A DNA stretch of 64,000 bases, from positions 124,001 through 188,000 of the forward strand of contig JADLBC010000008.1 of the NCBI GenBank assembly GCA_020847985.1, given 5' to 3'. Below, piece after piece: positions 1 through 9,245 of the stretch; the first letter of the stretch is position 1, and each line of letters starts with the position of its first letter. The DNA is from Dehalococcoidia bacterium (GTDB lineage: Bacteria > Chloroflexota > Dehalococcoidia > Tepidiformales > Tepidiformaceae). The position numbers and the translations under genes are program-made. Under the pieces are notes generated by a model, which was not told where the DNA came from, did no database searches, and was given only the letters and a program-made list of their open reading frames with translations.

Positions 1-116
1 TCCCGCGTTTGCCGCTGGTCGCGCGTTCGTGTGCGAATTGTGCCCGCTCGATCCCGCCCGGCACCTTTTGGGCGCGCCTGCCCATACCTCCCTCGAACAC
101 CCCGGGAGGTACGCAC

Positions 117-791
117 ATGAACTGGAAATTCCCCGTCCTCGGTATCGCCGGCACCGTTGGCCTCTCCGCCATCGGCATCGCCTTTGCCGCTTCCGCTCTC
201 GAACTTGGCGCGTCCAGCACCGACGACCAGCACGCCTCGTCCAGCCAGGACTCCACCAGCCTCGACTCCCACGACCTTGAGTGCCCGCGAGGCTATTACG
301 TCGCCAACGTCGAAGCCGTGGAAACGACCTGGGGTCTCTATCCCTCCATCGCCCAGGTCACCCTCACCTGCCGCAACATCGATGACAGGACAGACACCGA
401 GCGCGTCAGCTGGCCCGATGACAGGCTCTACATCGAAGGCGCCTCCTGGTTCGATGCCGACTACGTCCGCGACCAGGGCTGCGCCGCCGAGGGCGGCTTC
501 ATGACCGGTCTCCGCATCGACTCCGACCGCTACATCAAGGATCTCCAGGTCCGCTGCGGCGAGAAGGTCATCAGCACCCGCGGCGGCACCCGCTCCGTCA
601 AAATCGACAACCATGGCTACTCCGGCGACTGGCTGTTCGACCGCACCGAGTCCGACGACGACACCGCCTCGCTCGTCTGCGACAACGGTGACCGCGTCAT
701 GACGGGCGTCCGCCTGCGTTACAAGGAGGATGCCGATGAGATCGCGCTCACCCGGGTGCAGCTGATCTGCGCCACCGTCCGCGTGAAGTAG
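117..791 (+). CDS. Secreted hypothetical protein with Cys-flanked repeats
   Basis: 224 aa, no family recognised. Residues 4-25 form a hydrophobic segment followed by Ala residues that looks like a signal peptide or anchor, then a Ser/Asp-rich stretch. The rest is built of about three related units of roughly 45 residues, each running from one Cys to another; the last two share the motif F/V-M-T-G-L/V-R and end in an L-Q-V/L-x-C strand. I chose the ATG at 117 because GGGAGGT (104-110) sits 6 nt upstream; the in-frame codon at 9 has no ribosome site and would add residues before the signal peptide. A terminator-like hairpin follows. Probably an extracellular domain stabilised by disulfides; function unknown. 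Confidence 0.75.
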   Translation: MNWKFPVLGIAGTVGLSAIGIAFAASALELGASSTDDQHASSSQDSTSLDSHDLECPRGYYVANVEAVETTWGLYPSIAQVTLTCRNIDDRTDTERVSWPDDRLYIEGASWFDADYVRDQGCAAEGGFMTGLRIDSDRYIKDLQVRCGEKVISTRGGTRSVKIDNHGYSGDWLFDRTESDDDTASLVCDNGDRVMTGVRLRYKEDADEIALTRVQLICATVRVK

Positions 792-819
792 ACCGCCAAC
801 CTTAAGCTTCCCGAAATGC

Positions 820-854
820 GGGGCGGGCGCCGGTGATGCCGGTAGGCCCGCCCC
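820..854 (+). terminator. Hairpin terminator
   Basis: GGGGCGGGC (820-828) pairs perfectly with GCCCGCCCC (846-854), with a small inner GCCGG/CCGG helix. It lies between two rightward genes. No T-tract follows, so either this species tolerates U-poor terminators or the hairpin only attenuates. Confidence 0.55.
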
Positions 855-888
855 GTTGCGCATCCTGAAGGCACCCGGGAGGTGTCCG

Positions 889-1896
889 ATGGTTTCGTTC
901 GGTTGGAAAGCGGGCGCGGAGCAGTACGGCCCGCGCGAACTCCTCGATATGGCCGTTGCCGCCGAGGAGTCCGGGTTCGACCTGGTCAGTATCAGCGACC
1001 ACTTCCATCCCTGGGACGAATCCGGCCAGTCACCCTTCGCCTGGACCTGGCTGGGCGCCGCCGCGGCCCGCACGTCCCGCGTTCGCCTCGGCACCGGGCT
1101 CACCGCGCCCATCCTTCGCTACCACCCCGCAATCATCGCCCAGGCCGTCGCCACCCTCGCCGAACTCGCTCCCGGGCGCGCTTTTATCGCCGTCGGCACG
1201 GGCGAGGCGCTCAACGAGTACTCGGCGACCGGCCTCTGGCCCGGGCACCGGGGCCGCCAGCGACGCGTCGAGGATGCGGTTTCACTCATGCGCGAACTCT
1301 TCGCGGGCGAACCCGTCAGCCACCGTGGCCGGTACTACCAGACGCACGCGGCCCGCCTCTACACCTGCCCGCCGAAAGCGCCGCCCATCTATGTCGGGTC
1401 GTCCGTTCCCGCGAGCGCCCGTTTCGCCGGCCGCATCGGCGATGGGCTCCTCACCGTCGGCGGGAAGGAACCCGCGTTCTACCGCGAACTGCTCGGTGAG
1501 TTCGAAGCCGGTGCCCGCGAAGCCGGCAAGGATCCCGCGAGCCTGCCGCGTGCAATCGAGCTGAGCGTGTCCTACGGGAACCCACGCGACCGCGCCCTCG
1601 CCGCGAAGAAGCAGTTCTGGGCCGGTGCGATGGTGCCCGCGCTCTTTCGCCACCGCATCTACACGCCCGCCGAGTCCGCCGCGAACGGCGCCGTCGTCGG
1701 TGAGGACGTGATGGCGAAAGCCATGTTCTCCGATGACCCCGCGGAGCACGTCGCCTTCGCCCGCGCGTTCCTCGACCTCGGCTTCACGGACCTGGTCTTC
1801 CACAGCCCGGGGCCCGACCAGCGCGCTTTCATCGCCGGCTACGGCCGCGATGTCCTCCCCCGCCTGCGCGAGGCCGTTCGCTCCCGCGCGGCCTAG
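889..1896 (+). CDS. LLM-class F420/flavin-dependent oxidoreductase
   Basis: 335 aa, luciferase-like monooxygenase TIM barrel. The N-terminus reads F-G-W-K-A-G-A-E-Q-Y, followed by SISDHFHPW and GTGEALNEY, the pattern of the F420-dependent glucose-6-phosphate-dehydrogenase-like (TIGR03557) group. That group uses reduced or oxidised F420 for hydride transfer; the substrate here cannot be told. The ATG at 889 is preceded by GGGAGGT (877-883). The 3' end overlaps the convergent fabZ by 4 nt, so no terminator separates them. Confidence 0.85.
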   Translation: MVSFGWKAGAEQYGPRELLDMAVAAEESGFDLVSISDHFHPWDESGQSPFAWTWLGAAAARTSRVRLGTGLTAPILRYHPAIIAQAVATLAELAPGRAFIAVGTGEALNEYSATGLWPGHRGRQRRVEDAVSLMRELFAGEPVSHRGRYYQTHAARLYTCPPKAPPIYVGSSVPASARFAGRIGDGLLTVGGKEPAFYRELLGEFEAGAREAGKDPASLPRAIELSVSYGNPRDRALAAKKQFWAGAMVPALFRHRIYTPAESAANGAVVGEDVMAKAMFSDDPAEHVAFARAFLDLGFTDLVFHSPGPDQRAFIAGYGRDVLPRLREAVRSRAA

Positions 1897-2336
1897 CCTT
1901 CGGCGGGCGCGTCCACCAGCGCGAACGAGATCGTGCCCTCCGCCGCGAGCTTCCCTTCGACGGTCGCCTTCACGGCGCCCTTGCCGATGGGCCCGCGCAG
2001 CGCCTCCAGCGTGAACTCCAGCAGGAGCTGATCGCCCGGCACCACCGGCTTCCGGAACCGCATCTTCTCGATCCCGCCGAAGAGCGGCGTCTTGCCCGCC
2101 ATGTCCACACCCTTGAGCAGCGAAACGCACGCCACCTGCGCCAGCGCCTCCACGATCAGCACGCCCGGCATCACCTTCCGCCCCGGGAAGTGGCCCTGGA
2201 AGAACCACTCGTTCGCCGTCACGTTCTTGATCCCCGTCGCCCGCTTCCCGACTTCGATCTCCGTGATCCGGTCCACCAGCAGGAACGGGTACCGGTGCGG
2301 GATGATGCGCTCGATTTCGTCGGCTTCGATGGTCAT
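1893..2336 (-). CDS. fabZ: 3-hydroxyacyl-ACP dehydratase FabZ
   Basis: 147 aa, normal length for FabZ, a hot-dog-fold dehydratase that turns 3-hydroxyacyl-ACP into trans-2-enoyl-ACP in fatty-acid elongation. Catalytic His49 lies in GHFPG and catalytic Glu63 in VLIVEALAQ; the N-terminal IPHRYPFLLVDR motif is complete. The start codon overlaps the stop of the upstream PHP gene by 4 nt (ATGA), so the two are translationally coupled. It is the last gene of the leftward block that starts at rny. Confidence 0.93.
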   Translation of the reverse strand: MTIEADEIERIIPHRYPFLLVDRITEIEVGKRATGIKNVTANEWFFQGHFPGRKVMPGVLIVEALAQVACVSLLKGVDMAGKTPLFGGIEKMRFRKPVVPGDQLLLEFTLEALRGPIGKGAVKATVEGKLAAEGTISFALVDAPAEG

Positions 2337-3196
2337 GCGGTCCTCCAGTCGCCGGTGTTCACGCCCTTGTGCTCCAGGTAGGCCACGAACTCGTCCACCC
2401 GCTCGTTCGCGAACCCGAAGTCCCCGATTTCGCGGTCGTCCGGGTTCCCGAGCCCGTGGTAGTCACTCCCGCCCGAGCGCATCAGTCCGAGCCGCTCCCC
2501 CAGCGCGCGGTGCGCCTCGACCGTCTCGGCATCGTAGTGCTTGTAGTACGTCTCGATCCCGTCCAGCCCCCACACCGCGAACTGCGCGAGTACCTCCGGA
2601 TAGCGCTCGCCGATGAACACCGGGTGCGCGCAGAACACGACACCCCCCACCGCGTGCACCAGCTCGATCGTCTCCCGCGGGCCAAACTTCACCCGATCGA
2701 CGTCCGCCGGGCCGCCGTTGTGCAGGAACCGGTCGAACGCCTCCTGCACGCTCGCCACGTGCCCGGCCTCGACCAGTGCGCGCGCCACATGCGGTCGCCC
2801 GACGGTCGCTTCCCCGGCGATCTCGTAGACCCGCTCGATCCGGATCGGCGCGCCCAGCCGCCCGAGGATTGCCACGATCTGTTCCGTTCGCCGCAAACGC
2901 CCGCTGCGCAGCCACTCCAGCTTCGCCTGCAGCTCCGCGTTCGAAGGGTCGAACCCGTACGCGAGCAGATGCACGTCGGCGCCCTGGTAGTCCGTGCTCA
3001 GCTCCATTCCCGGGATGAGCCGCAGGCCGAGCCGTTTCGCCGCCGTCGCGGCCTCCGCCAGCCCCGCCGTCGTGTCGTGGTCGGTGAGCGAAAGCACGCG
3101 AACGCCCCGCGCCGCGGCCGTCTCCATCACCCACGCGGGCGTGTGCACGCCGTCGGACGCCGTGCTGTGAAGGTGGAAATCACCCTTCGAACCCAT
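2333..3196 (-). CDS. PHP-domain phosphoesterase
   Basis: 287 aa. The polymerase-and-histidinol-phosphatase metal site is visible as DFHLHSTASDG (His8, His10), then LTDHD near residue 40, GMELS, a C-terminal HP (CAHP) and SDYHG. This layout matches the YciV/RNase AM and 3',5'-nucleoside-bisphosphate phosphatase group, which removes nucleotides from 5' ends or hydrolyses pAp. Being in a block with RNase Y and YmdB makes a role in RNA turnover plausible, but this is inference. Overlaps fabZ by 4 nt. Confidence 0.85.
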   Translation of the reverse strand: MGSKGDFHLHSTASDGVHTPAWVMETAAARGVRVLSLTDHDTTAGLAEAATAAKRLGLRLIPGMELSTDYQGADVHLLAYGFDPSNAELQAKLEWLRSGRLRRTEQIVAILGRLGAPIRIERVYEIAGEATVGRPHVARALVEAGHVASVQEAFDRFLHNGGPADVDRVKFGPRETIELVHAVGGVVFCAHPVFIGERYPEVLAQFAVWGLDGIETYYKHYDAETVEAHRALGERLGLMRSGGSDYHGLGNPDDREIGDFGFANERVDEFVAYLEHKGVNTGDWRTA

Positions 3197-3210
3197 GGTC
3201 TCCCTCTCGG

Positions 3211-3981
3211 TCAGCGGCCGATCACCACGTCGTGCCGGGTGATGCTCAGCGCCCGCTTCGTCGCGTTGTCGGCTTCAATCAGAAGCCCATTGATCTGCGC
3301 CACGCCCTTCGCCGGCGGCAGCCGCGTCGGCATCTGCGTTAGGAAGCGCGAAAGCACCGCCTCGATCTCGTCGCCGATGACCGAATCCCGCGCCCCGCAC
3401 ATGCCCGCGTCGGTGCAGTACGCCGTTCCCCGCGGCAGGACGCGCGTGTCGGCCGTCGGCACGTGGGTGTGTGTGCCCACCACCGCCGTCACGCGGCCGT
3501 CCAGGTACCAGCCCATCGCCTGCTTCTCGCTCGTCGCCTCGGCGTGGACATCGACGATCACGAACTGCTCCGCCGGTACGCCTTTCAGCGCTTCGTCCAC
3601 GGCCCGGAACGGGTCGTCGTAGTCGCTCGCCATGAACGCCCGGCCGATGACGTTCACCAGCGTCAATTCGCCCGCCGTCGCGACGCCGTGGCCTGGCGCG
3701 CCCGCCGGGTAGTTCAGCGGCCGCACGATACCCGGCGTCTCATCGAGGTAGGCGTACACCTCGCGGTGGTTGAACGTGTGATTGCCGCCACTGATCAGGT
3801 CCACCCCGCAGGAGAAGAGGTCGTCGGCCGTCGCGGGCGTGATGCCGCGGCCCCCGGCGATGTTCTCCCCGTTCGCCACGACATAGTCCAGCGCCAGTTC
3901 GCGCCGCAGCTTCGGCACCGCCGCCACCACCGCATCCCGCCCGCAACTCCCGACGATGTCGCCGAGAAAGAGCATGCGCAT
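3211..3981 (-). CDS. ymdB: TIGR00282/YmdB-family metallophosphoesterase
   Basis: 256 aa. Metal-binding motifs in order are GDIVGS near the N-terminus, VANGENIAGGRG, GGNHTFNH, VDVHAEATSEKQAMG and GTHTHVPTAD, the signature of the YmdB/DR1281 family. Bacillus YmdB is a 2',3'-cAMP phosphodiesterase with effects on RNase Y and biofilm genes. Here it starts directly on the stop codon of rny (1-nt overlap at 3981), so the two are co-translated, matching the known functional link. Confidence 0.92.
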   Translation of the reverse strand: MRMLFLGDIVGSCGRDAVVAAVPKLRRELALDYVVANGENIAGGRGITPATADDLFSCGVDLISGGNHTFNHREVYAYLDETPGIVRPLNYPAGAPGHGVATAGELTLVNVIGRAFMASDYDDPFRAVDEALKGVPAEQFVIVDVHAEATSEKQAMGWYLDGRVTAVVGTHTHVPTADTRVLPRGTAYCTDAGMCGARDSVIGDEIEAVLSRFLTQMPTRLPPAKGVAQINGLLIEADNATKRALSITRHDVVIGR

Positions 3982-5546
3982 CAGCGCGCGATCTCCGTCG
4001 CACGCGTCTCCCGCACCACCGTCACCTTGATTTGGCCCGGGTACTCCATGCTCTCTTCGATCTTCTGGCTGACATCCCGCGCGATGCGCATCGCGTCGAG
4101 GTCGTCCACCTGCTCGGGCTTGACGATGATCCGCAGTTCGCGGCCCGCCTGGATCGCGAACGCCGACTCCACGCCCTTGAAGCCCTTCGCGATCCCCTCG
4201 AGCGTCTCCAGCCGCTTGATGTAGTTCTCGAGCGATTCACGCCGCGCACCCGGCCGGCCGCCACTGATGGCGTCGGCCATCATCACGATCACCGCCTCCA
4301 CCGTCGTCGGCTCCACTTCCTCGTGGTGCGCCTCGATGCAGTGCGCGATGCCATCCTTCACGCGGAAGCGCCGTGCGATGTCCGCGCCGATGATCGCATG
4401 CGTCCCTTCGACTTCGTGGTCGACCGCCTTCCCGAGGTCGTGGAGGAAGCCGCCCGCGCGCGCCACATCCACGTCCGCGCCAATTTCGCGCGCGATCATC
4501 GCCGCGATGTGCGCCGTCTCCACCGAGTGCCGCATCACGTTCTGGCCGTAGCTCGTGCGGTAGCGAAGCCGCCCGAACACCTTCAGCACTTCCGGGTGCA
4601 GGTTCAGCACGCCCGCTTCGACGGCTGCCGCTTCGGCCGCGTCCGCCATCGTCGTCTCGACTTCGCGGCGGGCCTTGTTGACGGCCTCCTCGATGCGCGT
4701 CGGGTGGATGCGCCCATCCTGCACGAGCGACGACAGCGCCTTGCGCGCGATCTCGCGCCGCACCGGGTCGAACGCGCTCACCGTCACCGCGTCCGGCGTG
4801 TCATCGATGATGAGGTCCACGCCCGTCGCCGCCTCGATCGCGCGGATGTTCCGCCCTTCGCGGCCGATGATGCGGCCCTTCATCTCGTCGCTCGGGATCT
4901 GCACCACCGAGACCGTGGTCTCCGCCGTAACTTCCGAGGTGTACCGCTGGATCGCCGTCGCGATGATCTTGCGTGCGCGGGCGCCCGCCGTCGCCTCGGC
5001 TTCCTTCTCCATTTCGCGCACGCGGCGGCTCGCCTCGTCGCGAATTTCCGTCTCCACTTGCGCGAGCAGGTAGTCGCGGGCCTCGGCCGTGGTCATCGCC
5101 GCGATCCGCTCGATCTCGGATGCCTGCTTCTGGCGCAGCGCCTCCGCCTCGCCGAGCAGCCGCTGGCGAAGCGCTTCCGCCTCCGCGCGCGATTCCTCGA
5201 TGCGCGTCTCCCGGTCCCGCAGGCCCTGGTCGCGCCGTTCCAGCGTCTCCAGCTTGCGGTCGAGGTTTTCTTCCTTCTGCGTGAGCCGCTGCTCCACGCG
5301 CGATACCTCGGCACGGCGCTCGCGAAGCTCGTTCTCGAGCGTCTGCCGTTCCTTCAGGGTCTCTTCCTTGGCGCTAAGCAGAAGTTCCTTCTGCTTCGAT
5401 TCGGCCTCAGCGAGTATGCGGCTGGCGTGCTCCTCTGCCTGTTGCAGTGATGTCCCATCGGCGCGCTTGCGAGCGAAAAACGCCACGCCCCCGCCGACCA
5501 GCAGTCCCGCGATGAGGCCGACGATAATCCCGATTATCGCCGACAT
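3981..5546 (-). CDS. rny: Ribonuclease Y
   Basis: 521 aa, full length. Order: one N-terminal membrane helix (about residues 3-24), a long Glu/Arg-rich coiled coil (about 28-190), a KH domain with [10 protein letters not shown], then an HD domain with [12 protein letters not shown] and a conserved C-terminal tail ending in KVTVVRE. RNase Y is the membrane-bound endonuclease that starts mRNA decay in many Gram-positive-like bacteria. It is the first gene of the leftward rny-ymdB-PHP-fabZ block and has its own promoter at 5626-5654. The SD is CTGGAG shortly before the ATG. Confidence 0.96.
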   Translation of the reverse strand: MSAIIGIIVGLIAGLLVGGGVAFFARKRADGTSLQQAEEHASRILAEAESKQKELLLSAKEETLKERQTLENELRERRAEVSRVEQRLTQKEENLDRKLETLERRDQGLRDRETRIEESRAEAEALRQRLLGEAEALRQKQASEIERIAAMTTAEARDYLLAQVETEIRDEASRRVREMEKEAEATAGARARKIIATAIQRYTSEVTAETTVSVVQIPSDEMKGRIIGREGRNIRAIEAATGVDLIIDDTPDAVTVSAFDPVRREIARKALSSLVQDGRIHPTRIEEAVNKARREVETTMADAAEAAAVEAGVLNLHPEVLKVFGRLRYRTSYGQNVMRHSVETAHIAAMIAREIGADVDVARAGGFLHDLGKAVDHEVEGTHAIIGADIARRFRVKDGIAHCIEAHHEEVEPTTVEAVIVMMADAISGGRPGARRESLENYIKRLETLEGIAKGFKGVESAFAIQAGRELRIIVKPEQVDDLDAMRIARDVSQKIEESMEYPGQIKVTVVRETRATEIAR

Positions 5547-5594
5547 CCGTAATCTCCAGGTGGGTTGATAGCCCTGTCATGGCAAACGAAAACA

Positions 5595-5612
5595 ACCGGC
5601 CCGCGGGCCGGT
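5595..5612 (-). promoter_or_regulatory. Leader hairpin with U-rich tail before rny
   Basis: A perfect 16-nt GC palindrome (5596-5611, flanked by A and T) is followed, in the leftward direction, by a T-rich run (TTGTTTTCGTTTG). In the rny mRNA it would begin within about 10 nt of the predicted 5' end. It could be a terminator for read-through from recX, an attenuator, or a 5' stability hairpin. Confidence 0.5.
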
Positions 5613-5625
5613 GTGACATTCTCCG

Positions 5626-5654
5626 ATGCTACGCTGGGGTTTCTGGCACGTCAA
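5626..5654 (-). promoter_or_regulatory. Sigma-A-type promoter of the rny operon
   Basis: On the minus strand: -35 TTGACG (5654-5649), a spacer of exactly 17 nt, -10 TAGCAT (5631-5626). It points toward rny, whose start codon is 5546. Confidence 0.65.
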
Positions 5655-5702
5655 AGAAATCGCCCCCTGCAGGGCATTCAATACCAGTGGTTCGGCCCGC
5701 CC

Positions 5703-6377
5703 TTACGCGTCCGCCGCCTCCGTCACCCCCGCCCGCTCCTGCTCCAGTTCGGCCCACACCGTGCGCGCCGCCTCCGTCGCGACCCCGTAATCGAACCCGC
5801 GACGCCGCAGGAAGCCGCCCACCTTCGCCAGGAACGCCTCCCAGTCGGCCTGCCCGATGCTCCCGCGCGCCTTCACCCGCGCCAGCCCGAGCGCCGTGTC
5901 CGCGTCGTCGATATCGCCAGTCACCGCGTCCACCGAATCCGGCTGGATTCCCCGCCCGAGGAGCTCGTACCGCAGCATCCGCCGCCCGCGGGGCGCGAAC
6001 CGCTTCCGGTCCTCCACCCATGCGCGCGCGAACTGGTCGTCATCGAGCAGCCCGGCATCCCGCAGCCGCACGACTTCGTCCTCGATCACCTCGGGCTCGA
6101 TCCCGCGCATGGCCAGCCGCGTGCGCATCTCATTCTCGCTGCGCGCACGGTGCGAAAGCAGCCGGAGTGCCGCCTCGTGCGCATTGACGCGGTGTTCCCA
6201 GCGGTCGAGGGCGGCGAAAAGCTCCTCCGTCGCGGCCACGCCTTCGCGTGCGCCGGCCCGCTCGCAGGCCTCATCGCAGAACACAAACTCGCGCCCGTCG
6301 TCGAGCACGATGAGCCGCATGCGCGACCGACCCGCGGACCGCACGCTCTTGATCACCGGACTGGGAGGTTCGTCCAT
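5703..6377 (-). CDS. recX: Regulatory protein RecX
   Basis: 224 aa. Shows the RecX three-helix repeats: about residues 60-110 (LLSHRARSENEMRTRL, then VIEDEVVRLRDAG), with DDDQFARAWVEDR and RRMLRYELLGRGI further on. RecX binds the RecA filament and limits strand exchange. The first 50 residues hold a short CDEAC motif that could bind a metal. It lies 12 nt after recA in the same direction, the usual recA-recX arrangement, so it should share recA's SOS control. Confidence 0.9.
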   Translation of the reverse strand: MDEPPSPVIKSVRSAGRSRMRLIVLDDGREFVFCDEACERAGAREGVAATEELFAALDRWEHRVNAHEAALRLLSHRARSENEMRTRLAMRGIEPEVIEDEVVRLRDAGLLDDDQFARAWVEDRKRFAPRGRRMLRYELLGRGIQPDSVDAVTGDIDDADTALGLARVKARGSIGQADWEAFLAKVGGFLRRRGFDYGVATEAARTVWAELEQERAGVTEAADA

Positions 6378-6389
6378 ACGCTCCTGGCG

Positions 6390-7448
<1,059 letters not shown>

Positions 7449-7511
7449 CGCACGCACCAGGAGGCTGGTGTGCGGGAAGCGCCCGCGGCGCACCCCTTCG
7501 CCTCTCGCCGC

Positions 7512-7540
7512 ATGCTACGGCATCGCAAACAAATGTTCTA
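7512..7540 (-). promoter_or_regulatory. recA promoter with LexA-like SOS box
   Basis: Minus strand: -10 TAGCAT (7517-7512, same hexamer as the rny promoter), 17-nt spacer, weak -35 TAGAAC (7540-7535). Over the -35 lies GAAC-N4-GTTT (7538-7527), one base off the GAAC-N4-GTTC LexA box of Gram-positives and green non-sulfur bacteria. The position suits steric repression by LexA. Confidence 0.6.
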
Positions 7541-7553
7541 GTCTTCATGCTGG

Positions 7554-8816
7554 TCACCCGACGAGGTTCCCGTCCCGCATCTTCGCGATCGCCTCTTCCG
7601 AGTACCCCAGGCCGCACAGCACCTGGTCGGTGTGCTCCCCCAGCGCGGGCGAGGCCCGCTGCACGCGCGTCGGTGTCCCCGACATCTTCACCACGGGCGC
7701 CGGCCCCCGCAGCGGCCCGAATAGGGTGTGGTCGTATTCGACCAGGTACTCGTTCGCCGCCACCTGCGGGTCGCTCGCCATCTCCTCCACGAACTTCAAC
7801 GGCCCGCACGCGATGTCCAGCGCGTCGAGCCGTTCGAGCCAGTAGTCCGTCGACTCCGCGCGCATCTTTCCTTCGCAGAGCGCCGTTAGCTCGTCGCCCA
7901 CGCGGCGGACATTCTGGGGCGTGCTCTCGAAGCCTGCCTCGTATCGCGGGTCGCGGAACTCCAGCGCCTGCCGGAAGCGCGCGCGCGGCCCCGGCCCGAG
8001 GCAGCCCACGGCGATGTGCCCGTCCTTCGTCTGGTAGATGCGGTAGTACACGTTCCCCGCCAGCTCCGGCGCGCGCGCGCGCTTTGCCGCGTACAGCTCG
8101 TCGATGGCCGCGCCGCGCGACCGCATCTCGTCCAGCTGGGCCAGCCAGGACGTGCGTGTTTCGCCATCGAGCGCGAGGATTTCGCGCGTCCCCGCCTGCA
8201 GGAACATCGCCGTGCCCAGCAGGCTCGCGTCCAACCGTTGCCCTTCACCCGTCAACGCCCGGTGGTAGAGCGCGCCGCAAATCCCCATCGCCATCGAAAA
8301 GCCGGTCACCAGGTCGGCGGGTGCGAACCCCACGATTTGCGGGATGCCGTCCCGGATGTGCGGGTTCGAAGTCGCCACGCCGCTCACCGCCTGTGCCACG
8401 ATGTCGTAGCCGCGCCGCTGCGCATTCGGCCCCTTGTTCCCGAAGGCGGTGCACTCGCAGTAGATGACGTTCGGGTTCAGCGCCCTCACCGAGTCGTATC
8501 CCAGCCCGAGCGACTCCGCGACGCCCGGGCGATAGTTCGTGATGATGACGTCCGCCCACTGGATCAGCCGGTCACGAAGTTCCGGCGCCTCCGCATGCTT
8601 GAGGTCCACCGCGAGCGAAAGCTTCCCACGGTTCTGCGTCAGGAACTGGCGGCTCTCCTTCGGCAGCAGTTCCGCCTGCAGGCGCCACGGCTCGCCCTCG
8701 AGCGGCTCGATCTTCACGACCTCGGCGCCCATCTCCGAAAGCAGCGACGCCGAAAGCGGACCGGCGATGATCTGCGTGCAATCCAGCACGCGAACTCCCT
8801 CAAGTGCCCCAGCCAT
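7554..8816 (-). CDS. CaiB/BaiF CoA-transferase family protein
   Basis: 420 aa, class III CoA-transferase. N-terminal GVRVLDCTQIIAGP, then the large domain with NYRPGVAESLGLGYD and a candidate catalytic Asp168 in APADLVTGFS. These enzymes move CoA between carboxylic acids through an enzyme-bound anhydride. Closely resembles the 423-aa protein at 35148-36419 (same IIAGP start and GEPWR motif), so the two are paralogues. Substrate unknown. Single gene, with a weak TATATT -10 on the minus strand at 8857-8852. Confidence 0.88.
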   Translation of the reverse strand: MAGALEGVRVLDCTQIIAGPLSASLLSEMGAEVVKIEPLEGEPWRLQAELLPKESRQFLTQNRGKLSLAVDLKHAEAPELRDRLIQWADVIITNYRPGVAESLGLGYDSVRALNPNVIYCECTAFGNKGPNAQRRGYDIVAQAVSGVATSNPHIRDGIPQIVGFAPADLVTGFSMAMGICGALYHRALTGEGQRLDASLLGTAMFLQAGTREILALDGETRTSWLAQLDEMRSRGAAIDELYAAKRARAPELAGNVYYRIYQTKDGHIAVGCLGPGPRARFRQALEFRDPRYEAGFESTPQNVRRVGDELTALCEGKMRAESTDYWLERLDALDIACGPLKFVEEMASDPQVAANEYLVEYDHTLFGPLRGPAPVVKMSGTPTRVQRASPALGEHTDQVLCGLGYSEEAIAKMRDGNLVG

Positions 8817-8947
8817 GTTCTCTCCAGGCGGCCAACGCCGCTCGGCGCCGAAATATACACAAGTCGCCGTCGCAGATCAGGTCGTATCTATGCCATGAAT
8901 CGAATGCGGCGTTTACCGCCATCCCGGCACCGGCCGCCGCATCGCGC

Positions 8948-8953
8948 TACCCT
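8948..8953 (+). promoter_or_regulatory. -10 box TACCCT, leaderless type
   Basis: TACCCT ends 6 nt before the GTG at 8960, so transcription should begin at or next to the start codon. No -35 match and no Shine-Dalgarno. Confidence 0.4.
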
Positions 8954-8959
8954 CACCGC

Positions 8960-9214
8960 GTGCGACTCGCCGTCCGCGTCACGCCACGCGCCAGCCGCGA
9001 TGCCATCGCCGGTTTCGACCGCTCGGGCACGCTTCTCGTCCGGGTGGCCGCCCCACCCGCCGATGGCGCCGCCAATGCCGCCGTGACGAAGCTCCTCGCC
9101 CGCGCACTCGGCCTGCCCGCCCGCGACATCGTCCTCGCTTCCGGGGCTTCCTCCCGCCAGAAGCTCTTCGATATCCCCCTCTCCGAGTCAGAGGTCCGCG
9201 CGCGCCTCGCCTGA
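8960..9214 (+). CDS. DUF167/YggU family protein
   Basis: 84 aa, usual size for the family. Conserved features: VRVTPRASRDAI at the start, then APPADGAANAAV and the C-terminal V-L-A-S-G-A-S-S-R-Q-K. The biochemical role of the family is not established. The GTG at 8960 gives exactly the conserved N-terminus and lies 6 nt after a -10-like TACCCT; an upstream in-frame ATG at 8804 would add 52 non-conserved residues. Confidence 0.85.
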   Translation: MRLAVRVTPRASRDAIAGFDRSGTLLVRVAAPPADGAANAAVTKLLARALGLPARDIVLASGASSRQKLFDIPLSESEVRARLA

Positions 9215-9239
9215 CGCCCGCCGTCCCGTCGCCTATCCT
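9211..9239 (+). promoter_or_regulatory. Promoter CTGACG-N17-TATCCT before mtaB
   Basis: -35 CTGACG (9211-9216) overlaps the stop codon of the DUF167 gene; 17 nt later comes -10 TATCCT (9234-9239), only 6 nt before the ATG at 9246. The mRNA should be leaderless. Confidence 0.55.
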
Positions 9240-9245
9240 CGAAGC

